Assembly (NCBI GenBank): GCA_035610365.1 | Contig: CM069433.1 | Span: 188,488,760-188,552,759 of the forward strand | Direction of reading: 5' to 3' | Source: Aquatica leii | Taxonomy: Eukaryota > Arthropoda > Insecta > Coleoptera > Lampyridae | Length of the DNA stretch: 64,000 nucleotides | In this document: positions 54,386 through 64,000 of the stretch, piece by piece | How positions within the stretch are numbered: the first letter of the stretch is position 1 | Layout: every line of letters starts with the position of its first letter | Notes under the pieces: model-generated | Database searches by the model: none | Seen by the model: only the letters and a program-made list of their open reading frames with translations | Told to the model about the DNA's origin: nothing | Position numbers and translations under genes: made by a program

Positions 54386-55532
54386 AATGTACTCTGCCGA
54401 TCTTTCTAATTACTGACATCTTGCAGAATTCATTTTCAACCTGTCAACTACCTAAGATTGTTTGTGTCGTTTGTGTCTAATCCAAAGATTTAATAGAACA
54501 TCCACCGTGATGGACATGAAATTATAAATTAGTTACGTGTTTAACATAATTTATTCGTCACAGGGTAAGATATTTACATACGTATTGTTAGGATTCTTTT
54601 GTAATTCCTTTCTTAATTTGATAGCCGTTCCGCCACGCTTTGACTACATGTTCAATTTAATAAAAGAACAATGAAGAATTAATATTGATAAATACCTTCA
54701 CTGAACGCTTAGGATTCTGGAAGGCATATTATCCACAACGAAAACGAAGTCTTGACCAGCATCTGCCTTTGAGATGTTATTTCTTATACGCCAGTCGATT
54801 GCGATACCCACCTTTTTGTAATTGCAAATAACAGCATGCGATACAACGGGTTTTTATATCCAATTTCCTTTATTATTGTCGATTTTGTAGCTTCCTATCT
54901 ACGTGAGTTATTGTGTTGACACGATTTGCTATTCATATCTATTCCAGGCTCACTCACCGGGGAAAACGTTTTCTTCGATCAAGTAGGTACTGGAGTGTGG
55001 GTAATTTATTTAATTATTTTGTTGCTGTCAGAAAAGTCACTCACGGAACTTTTCTTTATGTTAATTTCTGTAATTACGATCATTGTTGCAATGCCATTAA
55101 GGTAGTTTCATTAATTATTTTGTGTGTATCGCATGCTGTGTACAAACGATATTTATTACGAAATTTTCTTCGCTATTCATTTCGATTCAACTTATGTATT
55201 GTGTGTTGCCGATACTTCTGGCATTTATGGATTGAGAATTCAATATACTCTTGTTAATATTGTACGTTACTAAATTAACGTTTTTATACCTGTTTAATCT
55301 TTCTTTTATGGTAACACACCTTTCTCTTTTATTGTGGTTACCCGAAAATCACAGTAACAAGGATTACGAACCTAAAAATTTGTTACAAGCTTGGACCGTC
55401 TGTTTTGATCGAGGCAGAAGTGTTAATTATAAAAGATCTGGCGCCCTTAATTATTATTTAGTTGAACCTCCCCTATCTCCGATTGTGTGAGTTGGCCGTG
55501 CAAGGTTCGTAAGACCTATAAGCTGGTAACAA
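54386..55532 (+). repeat. Solo LTR related to gypsy-1, inserted in a LINE
   Basis: A 1.15-kb block matches the gypsy-1 5' LTR (32257-33284) from near TGCCGATCTTTC to GTAACA and nothing beyond. LINE ORF1 sequence on the opposite strand resumes on both sides (55540-56100 and 54380 downward). That is the pattern left when an LTR element recombines to a single LTR. The short target duplication could not be read with certainty. It and the gypsy-1 LTR differ at many positions, so they are old relatives, not one recent burst. Confidence 0.75.
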
Positions 55533-55539
55533 TTTTACC

Positions 55540-56100
55540 AATTCTTTTCTTTGAGTAGTCTTCACTAATGCAAATGTTCTGTCCTTTAAAGCATTTAATT
55601 GCTTTTAGTATCTCTAATTTCTTGAACCAGCTCCGTAATTCCATCGCAATTGGCCTGACTCTCCTCCCCTTGGTTCATAATCCCACATATTACAATCTGT
55701 TTCTTCTTTAGTTCTCTATCTACTTCTTTTATTTTTTTTCATGTTGTTTCCTTATTCGCATAAAGTATTGATTTTTTCCTTTGAGCTGTGCATTTTCCGC
55801 TCTATCTTGTAGCTCTTTCTGGATTACGTCCAACTTCTGATTTATTCTTTCATTTTTCTTGCCTACTTTATCTAGTTCGGTATTTATTTCTTTTAATTCT
55901 TTTAATCCATTTCTATGTTTATAGATTATGTCTCAGGGTATCGAATTTTATTTTAAAATTTAAATTCTTCTATTTGTTTTGTCGGTTTGACTTGCGGCAC
56001 TGTACTTTGTACTTAATCTCACTAAAATTCACTGTTAATGTTTTTTTCGGTTTTATCTTTATTCTTTGTAGCAAATACTTGACTCAGTTGCCTTAAAGTG
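55540..56100 (-). pseudogene. LINE ORF1 fragment (part 1)
   Basis: Broken minus-strand frames give a charged coiled-coil segment, then EVDRELKKKQIVICGIMNQG, EESQANCDGITELVQEI and FKGQNICISEDYSKKR. This follows the pattern of LINE ORF1 RNA-binding cores (relatives: RKKNIIVYGIxE ... ITEDLSKEV). It is directly continued, after the solo LTR, by the segment at 54380. Confidence 0.55.
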
Positions 56101-56169
56101 ATTTACTCCTGTAGCAACTGTTACCATTTTATTTCAGCTTAAATATTGGTACTTTACAGCTTATTTTCG

Positions 56170-56400
56170 CTTCTTGCACTAACACTGATATCACTTGCAC
56201 TTGAAGTCTTTTAGAGTCTACAGTGGAAACAAAATTGGTTTTCAGATTGGAAAAGTGTTTGCTGCCAAAAGTGCAAAACATGTCTACACCGTAGAACAAG
56301 GATTGACAAAGGAGACAATAACAATAATGTTTTTTCTGCAAATAAAACTACATGCTGTCCCATGATTGTCTTATGTAAACATTTCCAATTTTATAGATTG
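56170..56400 (+). pseudogene. pogo/Tigger DDE transposase fragment
   Basis: The plus strand reads GFQIGKVFAAKSAKHVYTVE, QGLTKETITIMF and, after a shift, SANKTTCCPMIVL. This is the start of the DDE_1 catalytic domain found in pogo, Tigger and jerky-type transposases (relatives: DETGxxxxxKVxAxKGxKxV ... ETxTVxxxxSAxGxxLPPMIV). The first catalytic Asp codon lies in the frame-disrupted stretch just before. Upstream and downstream coding is not recognisable beyond DTDQLFQCFTSE near 56520. Confidence 0.6.
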
Positions 56401-56559
56401 GAGCGTTATATCATAATCCTATTGACTTTGTAAGTAAAGAAAACAAAAAAAGTATTACAGAGACTAATGCTTAATATTAGCCATAAAGATGACAAGAAAA
56501 ATAGTGAGGATGAACGTGACACCGATCAACTATTCCAATGTTTCACATCTGAATAGAAG

Positions 56560-57730
56560 TTAAGTTTTTAAATTTAATTTGATAAAGATATGACTTATCC
56601 AATAGTTGTCAGAATGCTGCCCAATAAATGAAATTTTAGTTTAATAATTAGATTTTTCTACATCAGCACTTGTAATTAAATTTAATTAGATTTACCATCA
56701 TGTTCCATAAAAGTTTTATAGCGTAATGTAAAATAGACTGGTTTTATTTAATTTATAATTTTTTTAGTTAAAAGTAAAACACGTACCTTTCCCTAACTAT
56801 CCAATTACTACATGGTTTACCCAATATTTAAAAAAAAGTTTAAAATTGTCAGCTAGTGTTATTTATAAGTATAATATGTTTTAGTAAAGAAATATTTTTC
56901 TCCATTAATAGTTATTAATTAGTCGTTTATTCATTCCTTTAATATAATTTTTTGAAACGAACTTGTTGGCAATTTTGGATTTGTTCCCTTTTTTGTTGCC
57001 GTTAACGTCTACGCATTTGCACTTTGAATATAAAACTAAAAAAAGTCAGCACGTGTTGAGGCAATGCTCAGTGTCTTTAGACATCTGCTTATTTTATGGA
57101 GTAAAACAAATAAAAACTCAATCAATGTGTGGGAAAAGATCGCTGGGTTTACCATGCGGTTTAATTTTCTTTTGTTCTTCTAGCATTTAATTACTGTTAC
57201 ATTCTAAAGTCAAAAATTCATTTAATTACCTCTAACCACTACATTCCGGAATTGCGTTAACTGTCGTTAACCATAAAACTCAACATTACCTATAAACACC
57301 GTTACTTACTAAATGCAATACATGTTATTTACTATTATCTACTAAATGGAGAAGTCAAATCCCTAATATTTTTCGTAATATTTAATAAATATTTCAAAGT
57401 TTCTAATAGCACACCTATCCTTCCTTTAGATTTAACTTTAAAACCAAATAAAATTGGAAGTTTAACGCACGTCGTGTTGTAGTATCGAATTAACCGTGTT
57501 TGTGATATCAAGGTGATATACATATTGTTTTACTTATCAGCTTTTCAATGAATATTTATAATACCACTAGCGCTCACAGGAATGTAAACTGTAAGTACCT
57601 TTTTTTCTGGTTAATAAAATTTGTTGTCTATTGTTGTCACAAGCGCTTCACTTCTTTTCAATGTGTATACCCTCATATTTGTTAGCTTTTACTACTGTAA
57701 TTACTTATTCGTACTAAACGAGTTTAAAAG
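56560..57730. other. Intron, AT-rich, nothing recognised
   Basis: No supported feature; short open frames lack motifs. The R1-type LINE begins at about 57735. Confidence 0.55.
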
Positions 57731-57739
57731 CATTATACA

Positions 57740-59090
57740 AGGGCGAGCAAAAAGACAAGGATTAACACTGCTGGAGCAGCCCAGGGTGATCGGATTACAA
57801 AAAAAAAACAATATCTGACCTACTCAAAGGAGGATGAGCACAAGGAACCATTAATCAGTTGAAGTAAGAAATTTAAAAAAATGTTTTTGGGCGAAGATTC
57901 CGATTATGAAAAGAAAACGCCAAAAAAAGTAAGAGTAAACAGGGTAGCATTGTAGTGCTAGTATCGCTTAGAGGAACGTCACATCTGCTTGCAAAACTGA
58001 GGGCTTTACAGACGGACCGAGGAATTTAAGCTGCAGATATAAACTGCCGGCTCCAACAGTTACAAAAATTTACTAAAGATAACAGGAATGTGCACCTGGT
58101 ACTTAAAGAAGGAATTAAAACCCTAACGGAGAAATTCTATAAATTAGAAAATAATATACAGCAAATGGAGGCCAAATTGAGAGTTATGTGAAAAACATCA
58201 AAGTAGCTCAAATAGACAAAGAGGCAAATGTGACCTACGACAAGGGTACACAAAGTTATCCAAAAGAAGCAAGCACAGTAGCGACAAGGTCATTAAGTTA
58301 CACCGATGTGGTGCAAGAAGGTAAGAAAACATATAACAAGGAAATGGCTACCAATCCTATAAAGGAAATAATGGCCACCTAGACCCAGGCGGACAAAAAA
58401 GTGAGAATAGGTACACAGACCAAGAATCAGGTAAAGAAACCGATGGAAAGAATGAAGAAAAGTGGAATGAAGTGAAAAGAAAAAGAAAGAAGTAGAAAGC
58501 TACCTCAGATGAGGCTAAAACTACTGACTCAGACACGAGTAAGAGGATTATTAAAAGAAAAATGAGTAGAGCCGAAGCAGTTCTGGTTAAAGTGCCTAAT
58601 GAGCAGAAATTCGACGGGGTTCTAAGAGACATTAGAGAAGCCGACCATGACGGCATTGATGTCAGGATACAAGGAATAAGTAAGACTAGAGAGGGAGATG
58701 TTCTACTTAAAGTAAAAAAGGGTATTAGGAAAGCCGAGCCCCTTAAGGCTAGACTGGCGGCAGCAACTAATAGGGACATCACAATTTTAACCACGGAGGA
58801 GCTTATAGAAATAAGAGACTTAGATGCAATATCTAGCAAAAGAGAAATTATGGAGGCAATATGCACTAAACACCCAAATGGGAAAGCAAGAGTAAGGAGG
58901 ATGTTTTTGGTATCCAGAGGGCAGAAAATAGCGCTAGAACTTACCGACATCGAAACGGCTACTAAAATAATTGAGAGTGGGCACTTACAAGTAGGATGGA
59001 CTTTGTGTAGAGTACGCGAGAAGGAATCAATCGAAAGATGCTTCAAATGCTGGGTGACGGAGCATGTGTGAGTAAGGCTGGCGAAAGGAC
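57740..59090 (+). pseudogene. R1-clade LINE ORF1 (gag-like)
   Basis: Frames in order give SLRGTSHLLAKLRALQT, LQQLQKFTKDNRNVHLVLKE, TLTEKFYKLENNIQQMEAKL and LSYTDVVQEG. The intact part 58562-59071 follows: MSRAEAVLVKVPNEQKFDGV, IRKAEPLKARLAAATNRDI, KARVRRMFLVSRGQKIALEL and VGWTLCRVREKESIERCFKC. The last Cys pair begins a CCHC knuckle (CFKCWVTEHV) whose rest is lost. The protein binds element RNA. A long minus-strand frame over 58357-59046 is a shadow of this gene. Confidence 0.85.
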
Positions 59091-59199
59091 GGTTTTGTGT
59101 AGGCAGAAATTAATAGATATTACATATATAGTTACTACTACAGCTCAAATGAGAATGAGTTAGTGTTAAAAATAAGGTTAAGTAAGTTAAGCACAAGTT

Positions 59200-61388
59200 C
59201 TTAGAAGCAATGATAGAAATCGGACTATTGTAGCGGAAAACTTTAATGCTGCATCCGTTTTATGGGGTGCAGATAAAACCAACAAAAGAAGTGAGATAGT
59301 TAATAAATGGATGGCCAATTTAGACTTGGCAATTGCCAACACGGGTAAAACTCCAACTTTCGAAAGAGAAAAGCAGCAGTCCATAATAGACGTCACGTTT
59401 ACATCTATAGAAAGAATGAACAAAGTGCAAAATTAGGCGGCACTAGAACAAAAAAGCTTAAGTGACCATAAGTACATAACGTGGGACTATATGGACAACA
59501 AAAATCAAAATCAGAATAGGGAACAAGAGAAAAGAAACGACGGACAAAACGGGTAGAACACAAAGAACATCGATAAAATCAGCCTCAAAGACATGATAGA
59601 TAAAATCAATATAAAAAATATAGAAGATGTAAACCAAATAGACAATCTGCTTCAGAAACTCTGTAAGAACACAATGGCAAAAAGGAATAACAGGAGAAAA
59701 GCAGAATATTGGTGAAACCAAGAGATTGCTTTGTTAAGAAAGCAATGTAAGGCGGCAAAGAGAACATACCAGCATAAGCTAAGGAAAACTGGCAAAGCAG
59801 AACAACATAAAGAAATTGTCAAACTAACAAAGAAGATTCTGCGAAATAAAATTAAAAGCAGCAAAAGAGAAAAGTGGAAACAGCTATGTGACGAACTTGA
59901 TAAAAACGTCTGGGGTAGAGGGTTCCAAATTGTAGCCCAGAGGATTAAAAAAAACTCCCTTGGTAGGATAAAATGAAGAAGTCACTGAAAACGGTGGAAA
60001 AACTTTTCCCAGTACAAAATCGAGTGGATGAAACCGTTAAACCTAAACAGGAAGGGGAATATCAAGAAGTTAAGATAACGGAAATTCTAGAAGCTGCAAT
60101 AGAGTTACCAAATAAGAAGGCACCCGGGCCGGACGGAGTTCCCCCGGAAATTGTCAAAGCGACGAAACTAACTAGGCCGGAAATATGGGCCAAATTATTT
60201 AATAAATGTTACAACGAAGGCGAATTTCCACAAAGATGGAAAAGAGCTACCCTAGTACTGACACCTAAAAGTGATAAAATAAACTTTAGACTACTTTGTC
60301 TATTGGATGCGGCAGGCAAATTATTAGAAAAGGTAATTTCCAAAAGATTAAGAGACGCCACGGGTAGCCAATTGGCTACGACGCAATATACGTTCAGAAA
60401 AGGCAAATCTACGCTGGACGCTATTAAGAAGATTGTAAACATAGCAAAACAGACCAAATTAGGTACATGCAGAACTCGAGAAATATCTGCGATAATAACG
60501 CTAGATGTTAAAAACGCGTTTAATTCCGCATCCAGGAAGGCGATAATAGAGTCTCTAAGACAGATGGGGCTGTCGAAATATACCTTAAGAATTATACATA
60601 GTTATTTAGTAGATAGAACCGTAGTTGTAGTTAAACCCAATAAAGAACAAAATGTGATAAATGTTAGTGCGGGAGTGCCACAGGGCTCCGTTCTAGGACC
60701 ACTGCTGTGGAATATAATGTACGATGGCGTGCCAAATTGAAATTAGCAGAAGGAGTTCACACAATATGTTTTACAGATGATCTAATGGTAATTATTACCG
60801 ACAAAAACATAGAAGAGGTGGTTAGGAAAGCACAAAATGTGATAAGCAATATTAACACATTTATGAAAGATCGGTGCATAGAAATAATGCCTAGCAAAAC
60901 ACAAGTTGCGCTAATAACTAATAAGGGCAATAAGTAGAATATTACCCAATATAAGGGGTGCCAGGGAATCGCAAAAAAGTCCTTGCAAGTACAGTGCAAT
61001 CAATAGTTCTGTATGCTGCCAACATATGGGCCGAAGCAACCAAATGAAAGGCGGTAATCAAACTACTCAACAGAGTGCATCGTCTCATTGCTATAAGAGT
61101 TAGTAGTGTGACAGGACGGTAGCATCATGTAGCGTCATGTTAATAGCCGGACTTGTACCACTGCAGTATATAGCAAAAGGCAGAAAAGGCCACTGGGACA
61201 GAGAAAGAGAGGTAAGTGAGTGGCAGAAAGAGTGGGACACAAGGTCCTTTTGGACGAAAGCTTTAACACCTGATGTGCGAAAATGGGTGACAAGAAATAC
61301 CGGGAAAGTTAATTATTACCTGACCCAATTCTTGGCGGGACAAGGGGAAAATGGAGTATATCTTAATTTTTATTTAAATTTAAAATAA
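59200..61388 (+). pseudogene. R1-clade LINE ORF2 (endonuclease, reverse transcriptase)
   Basis: The endonuclease retains ENFNAASVLWGADKTNKRSE (GDFNA box altered to ENFNA), NTGKTPTFEREKQQSIIDVT and SLSDHKYI. The RT (59973-60937) reads AAIELPNKKAPGPDGVPPEI, FRLLCLLDAAGKLLEKVISK, RKGKSTLDAI, ITLDVKNAFNSASRKAI (motif A), SAGVPQGSVLGPLLWNIMYD (motif B) and, after a frameshift, FTDDLMVIITDK (motif C, 60770-60781). A deletion follows near 60950. The C-terminus reads VLYAANIWAEATK and LTQFLAGQGENGVYLNFYLN. Several stops make it non-functional. Confidence 0.92.
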
Positions 61389-61400
61389 GAGTAAACAAAA

Positions 61401-61760
61401 ACTGTGTTGACTGCAATTTACTGGCGAAAGACTAAAGGTAAATTTGAGAATAAGTGTCAAACTAACCCCCAACATCATAATTGAGATAATGACGACATCG
61501 AAGGCTGGATTCTATTAGTTATTTTATTCACCCCCTTCTCCGAAACTTCAAGCTGCCGTTGTCTCTGTAGATTAAGCTACAGGTAATTGGTCGCATTAAA
61601 GCCGAGTGCAAAACTGCATATAATAAAAAAATTCTTTCTAATAATTACAGTTTGTTAAGGAAAATTTTTAAGTTGTAACCCAAAAAACCGATAAAATGTT
61701 AACAAAACTTAAAACAATTGCAATCATAGAGATACATTGTAGTAGTCAAAAGATACTTAC
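61401..61760. other. Intron flank, nothing recognised
   Basis: Short sequence between the R1-type LINE and the donor site of the exon at 61761. Confidence 0.6.
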
Positions 61761-62148
61761 CAATAAAAAACCAGACATTAGATCTTCCATACAACTGCTG
61801 TTTGTATATTTCACAAAGAACCCTTCTAGCAGCAACGACATAAAATAGTCCAACAACGACCCTCGCATCCTGTCTTCTTAAGTTACGTACAGCGTCGGTA
61901 GGATCGGACAAAAAGGATTGACGGGTAACTATTTCTATACCAGCTTCCATGCACCGCGATTCCAAATCTTCAACAGTCGATATAAAAACTTCTTCGGCTT
62001 CTTGCAATATCGCCACTCGATACCAATTAAACTTTCTCATTAATTTTATACGCGTTGGATTATGTACAGTTGCTGATGGATGGGTACGAAATAAAGTAGG
62101 AAAACGATTGCGATCTGATAGTGCGGGAGAACTTGCACCATAACATAA
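61761..62148 (-). CDS. GABA-B-R1: GABA-B-R1 exon: Venus-flytrap domain, lobe region 1
   Basis: The exon encodes 129 residues plus one base. It starts [13 protein letters not shown] and ends FFI, followed by the first base of a split Gly codon. The stretches [33 protein letters not shown] and [14 protein letters not shown] are strongly conserved in GABA-B1 receptors. In vertebrate GB1 the segment YGSSSPALS lies next to GABA-contacting serines, so this exon should line the ligand cleft (inferred from family structure). The acceptor is a T-rich tract ending in AG at 62150-62149. The donor is GTAAGT at 61760. The exon enters in phase 0 and leaves one base, completed by GT at 30778. The upstream exon is not in the window. 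Confidence 0.98.
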
Positions 62149-64000
62149 CTGAAACAAAAAAAAAAGAATGAATAAATATATTGAAATTTTACCTACAAAG
62201 TTTTAAACGAACCGTAAGTAATTGTATTTTTTCAGCAAATTTACATATGTCGACAAAATGTTATATTTAATAGTATATTTTTTAAACTCGAAGGTAAAGC
62301 AAACCTACTCGATTTATTAATTTAACGCTTGATTTGAATTTAACGATTTCCGTGTGGAATACTTTAATGTCACAACACGTTATTCACAAAGATTAACTCT
62401 GCTATTTTAGACGTTTACAATAAAAATACCGAAGTTTGTGCGTTAACCGTTAACAATTAATTGTTTAAACATTTTTATACGCATTTCGTATCATTTTAAA
62501 ATAAAAATTAAATTGGTTTTGAGTTTTATTATCACATAATACACGTTCTGTATTTCAAATTATTCAACGTTAAAATCACAATAATTTAAAACAGTTCGAG
62601 CACAAAAAGAAATACAATTTTGTTAAGAGTAAATAAATTTTCTTAAAAAAATGTGTACAAAATTATCTAATTAATATTAAACATACTGAAAAAGTATGAT
62701 CAGCAAAATTTCAAGATTAATTTCATAATAATGGAACGTGAAAAGAGACATTTTTTCTACAATGCTTAGAAAATGGTATAGAACTGTAAGTTAAAAAAAT
62801 AAACAGCAACAAAACCATATTTAGTAAGTTAAACTAATTTTTGCAAATTTGTTAAAAACCGAATTTATTTTTATTAAATAAAAGACTGTAAACTATACGT
62901 AAATGTTAAATATTTATCAAAATTTACACGTTTGATTTGCTGATTTTCACTAAAAACAAAACTGGTTCATAGTTAAACAAAAAACAAACCTAAGTTTTGG
63001 TCAAAACCCAATATTTTTCCTATTGTACTCAATATTCATAAAAACAAAAATTCACTTTTAAATTAACAATCTGAAGAAGTTAATAGATATGATCAGTAAA
63101 ACGTCACAAACAATCACAATACTACCACAAGTAGTAGTGCAGCCAAATATACAATGTAATGACCGAAACCAAATACAGCAGTTCCATTATCGACAACCAC
63201 AAGAGCCATTTTTGCTGATGCAACCAGTGGCATCTAATTACTCAATGATGAAAACAAAGATAAATACCAGTAAAGTTGTTACGTGGTAATTCTCGTAACT
63301 AAAAGAGCGACGACTAACTCACTTGTTCCGGCGATTGAGTCGTAAGCGTTTAACTCTACCCGCAGCTAAAATAGAACAAATGACAAGACAGAAGTGGTAA
63401 CAGAGTATATTTATTTCATCATTGATCTCAGTATACATTAGAAGAAGGTACATACGTATATTTATATAAATCTTTTCAAATGCTATCACGTAGGTCAGTA
63501 TCACAGACAAAATATAAACTACGCCTTTGACTGGGCAACACGTCGTACAGCAAAGTGACCTAGTCGGCCTAACTTTTACATTCAGAAAAAGAATGACTTC
63601 ACATTCGTAAATTAAAATACAAAAATTGTAAAAGTTTCTTCCAATACGATAACAATTGCATCCAACCCTTTGAAGGTGTAGATAGTATTAGCTACAGCGA
63701 CGTGGCGTCATCATGGAAATTTTCCTTAGTACAACATCTGTTTATTATCTACATAGACAAGAAAAACGTGTGGGGGTATAGAAACCCGCTACAGACAATT
63801 ACGAAAGAATTAAATTAAACCATAAACACAAGAAATAAGTTCTTAGCCCAAATAAAGACTTTCACTCAGATTGCAACAATATTCTACTTCATATTCACAT
63901 GTAGGTGCGTAAAATACTTACCAATCAAAACTTTGTTAGGCGTACACAACGCTATATAATGTTTGCAATCTTAAAACTTTACCCGAAGAATAAATCGTGT
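62149..64000. other. Upstream intron of GABA-B-R1, no exon recognised
   Basis: AT-rich. No preceding exon of the receptor (expected to end just before LCYGASS in phase 0) is present. A copy of a dispersed 30-bp repeat lies at 63516-63545. A GTAAGTATT motif near 63918-63926 on the minus strand looks like a splice donor, but the only frame with the right phase has a stop. Confidence 0.6.
63516..63545 (-). repeat. Dispersed repeat, copy 2
   Basis: The complement reads CGACGTGTTGCCCAGTCAAA then GGCGTAGTTT, 27 of 30 identical to 24779-24808. Confidence 0.55.

Larger units (their letters stand above)
57735..61400 (+). mobile_element. R1-clade LINE, decayed but nearly full length
   Basis: Gag-like ORF1 (57740-59090) and ORF2 endonuclease, RT and C-terminus (59200-61388) follow each other in the correct order on the plus strand. 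A 5' UTR boundary and poly(A) tail are not obvious; homology simply ends around GENGVYLNFYLNLK at 61388. R1 elements classically target rDNA, but several R1-clade families insert elsewhere, which fits this intronic location. Many stops and small deletions show it is an old copy. Confidence 0.85.
338..62148 (-). other. GABA-B-R1: GABA-B receptor subunit 1 gene (partial, nine exons)
   Basis: This is the host gene. Its product is a class C G-protein-coupled receptor that works at the plasma membrane as the GABA-binding partner of a GABA-B-R1/R2 dimer and signals through Gi/o. Seen here: nine exons in the right order whose reading phases all agree and whose conceptual translation follows the known insect and vertebrate GABA-B1 family without a stop. 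Covered are most of the Venus-flytrap domain, TM1-TM7 and the first heptads of the C-terminal coiled coil. Missing from the window are the signal peptide and N-terminal half of the flytrap (beyond 62148) and the rest of the tail (below 338). Six introns are 49-59 bp; the other two are 28,584 and 30,982 bp and are packed with transposons. No promoter or polyadenylation site of this gene lies in the window. Confidence 0.97.

Noticed and set aside
58357..59046. 229-codon open frame on the minus strand
   Set aside because: It overlaps the R1-type ORF1, which has clear homology and a CCHC start on the plus strand. The minus frame is a low-complexity Ser/Leu-rich shadow.
63880..63970. Possible upstream GABA-B-R1 exon ending at a GTAAGTATT donor on the minus strand
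   Set aside because: The following exon starts in phase 0, and the only frame of the candidate with that phase has TGA two codons before the donor. The residues also do not match the expected segment before LCYGASS.

Overview
The window is animal nuclear DNA, most likely from an insect (possibly a beetle; the species cannot be fixed from sequence alone). It is AT-rich. Its only convincing host gene is the middle part of GABA-B-R1, the metabotropic GABA-B receptor subunit 1, on the minus strand. Nine coding exons can be placed with matching splice phases. They run from the second half of the extracellular Venus-flytrap domain (62148) through all seven membrane helices to the start of the cytoplasmic coiled coil (338). 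The first exons and the last exons lie outside the window.

The gene has two intron classes. Seven exons are packed into 338-1909 with introns of about 50-60 bp. Two others (30494-30778 and 61761-62148) are separated by introns of 28.6 kb and 31.0 kb. These two introns make up more than 90% of the window and are filled with decayed and nested transposable elements.

Intron 1910-30493 holds, in order: LINE remnants (3.6-4.8 kb); a Penelope-like element, PLE-1 (about 5.0-6.9 kb); a Tc1/mariner-superfamily element with terminal inverted repeats of roughly 370-390 bp (8.0-10.2 kb); a LINE RT scrap abutting PLE-2, which has about 310-bp inverted ends (10.6-12.6 kb); a probable minus-strand LTR (16.5-17.5 kb); a piggyBac relic (17.6-19.8 kb); unclassified sequence (20-25 kb); Tc1/mariner scraps (25.2 and 28.8 kb); and a 376-bp-period tandem duplication next to the exon at 30.5 kb.

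Intron 30779-61760 holds: a Ty3/gypsy element with its 5' LTR (32.3-36.9 kb); an inverted pair of Tc1 copies, one split by a non-autonomous hAT element with an 8-bp target duplication (39.1-42.6 kb); a second Ty3/gypsy element whose gag is split by a piggyBac copy (43.3-48.7 kb); PLE-3 (49.0-49.8 kb); pogo/Tigger scraps; a LINE ORF1 with a PHD-like zinc finger (53.0 kb); a minus-strand LINE split by a solo LTR related to the first gypsy element (53.5-56.1 kb); and a decayed R1-clade LINE on the plus strand (57.7-61.4 kb).

All of the element coding regions carry stops or frameshifts, so none looks autonomous. I did not find a new defence or metabolic system. The observations most worth following up are the hammerhead-ribozyme-like and promoter-bearing ends of the Penelope-like elements, the nested insertions with readable target sites, and several precise hairpins and palindromes at element ends.
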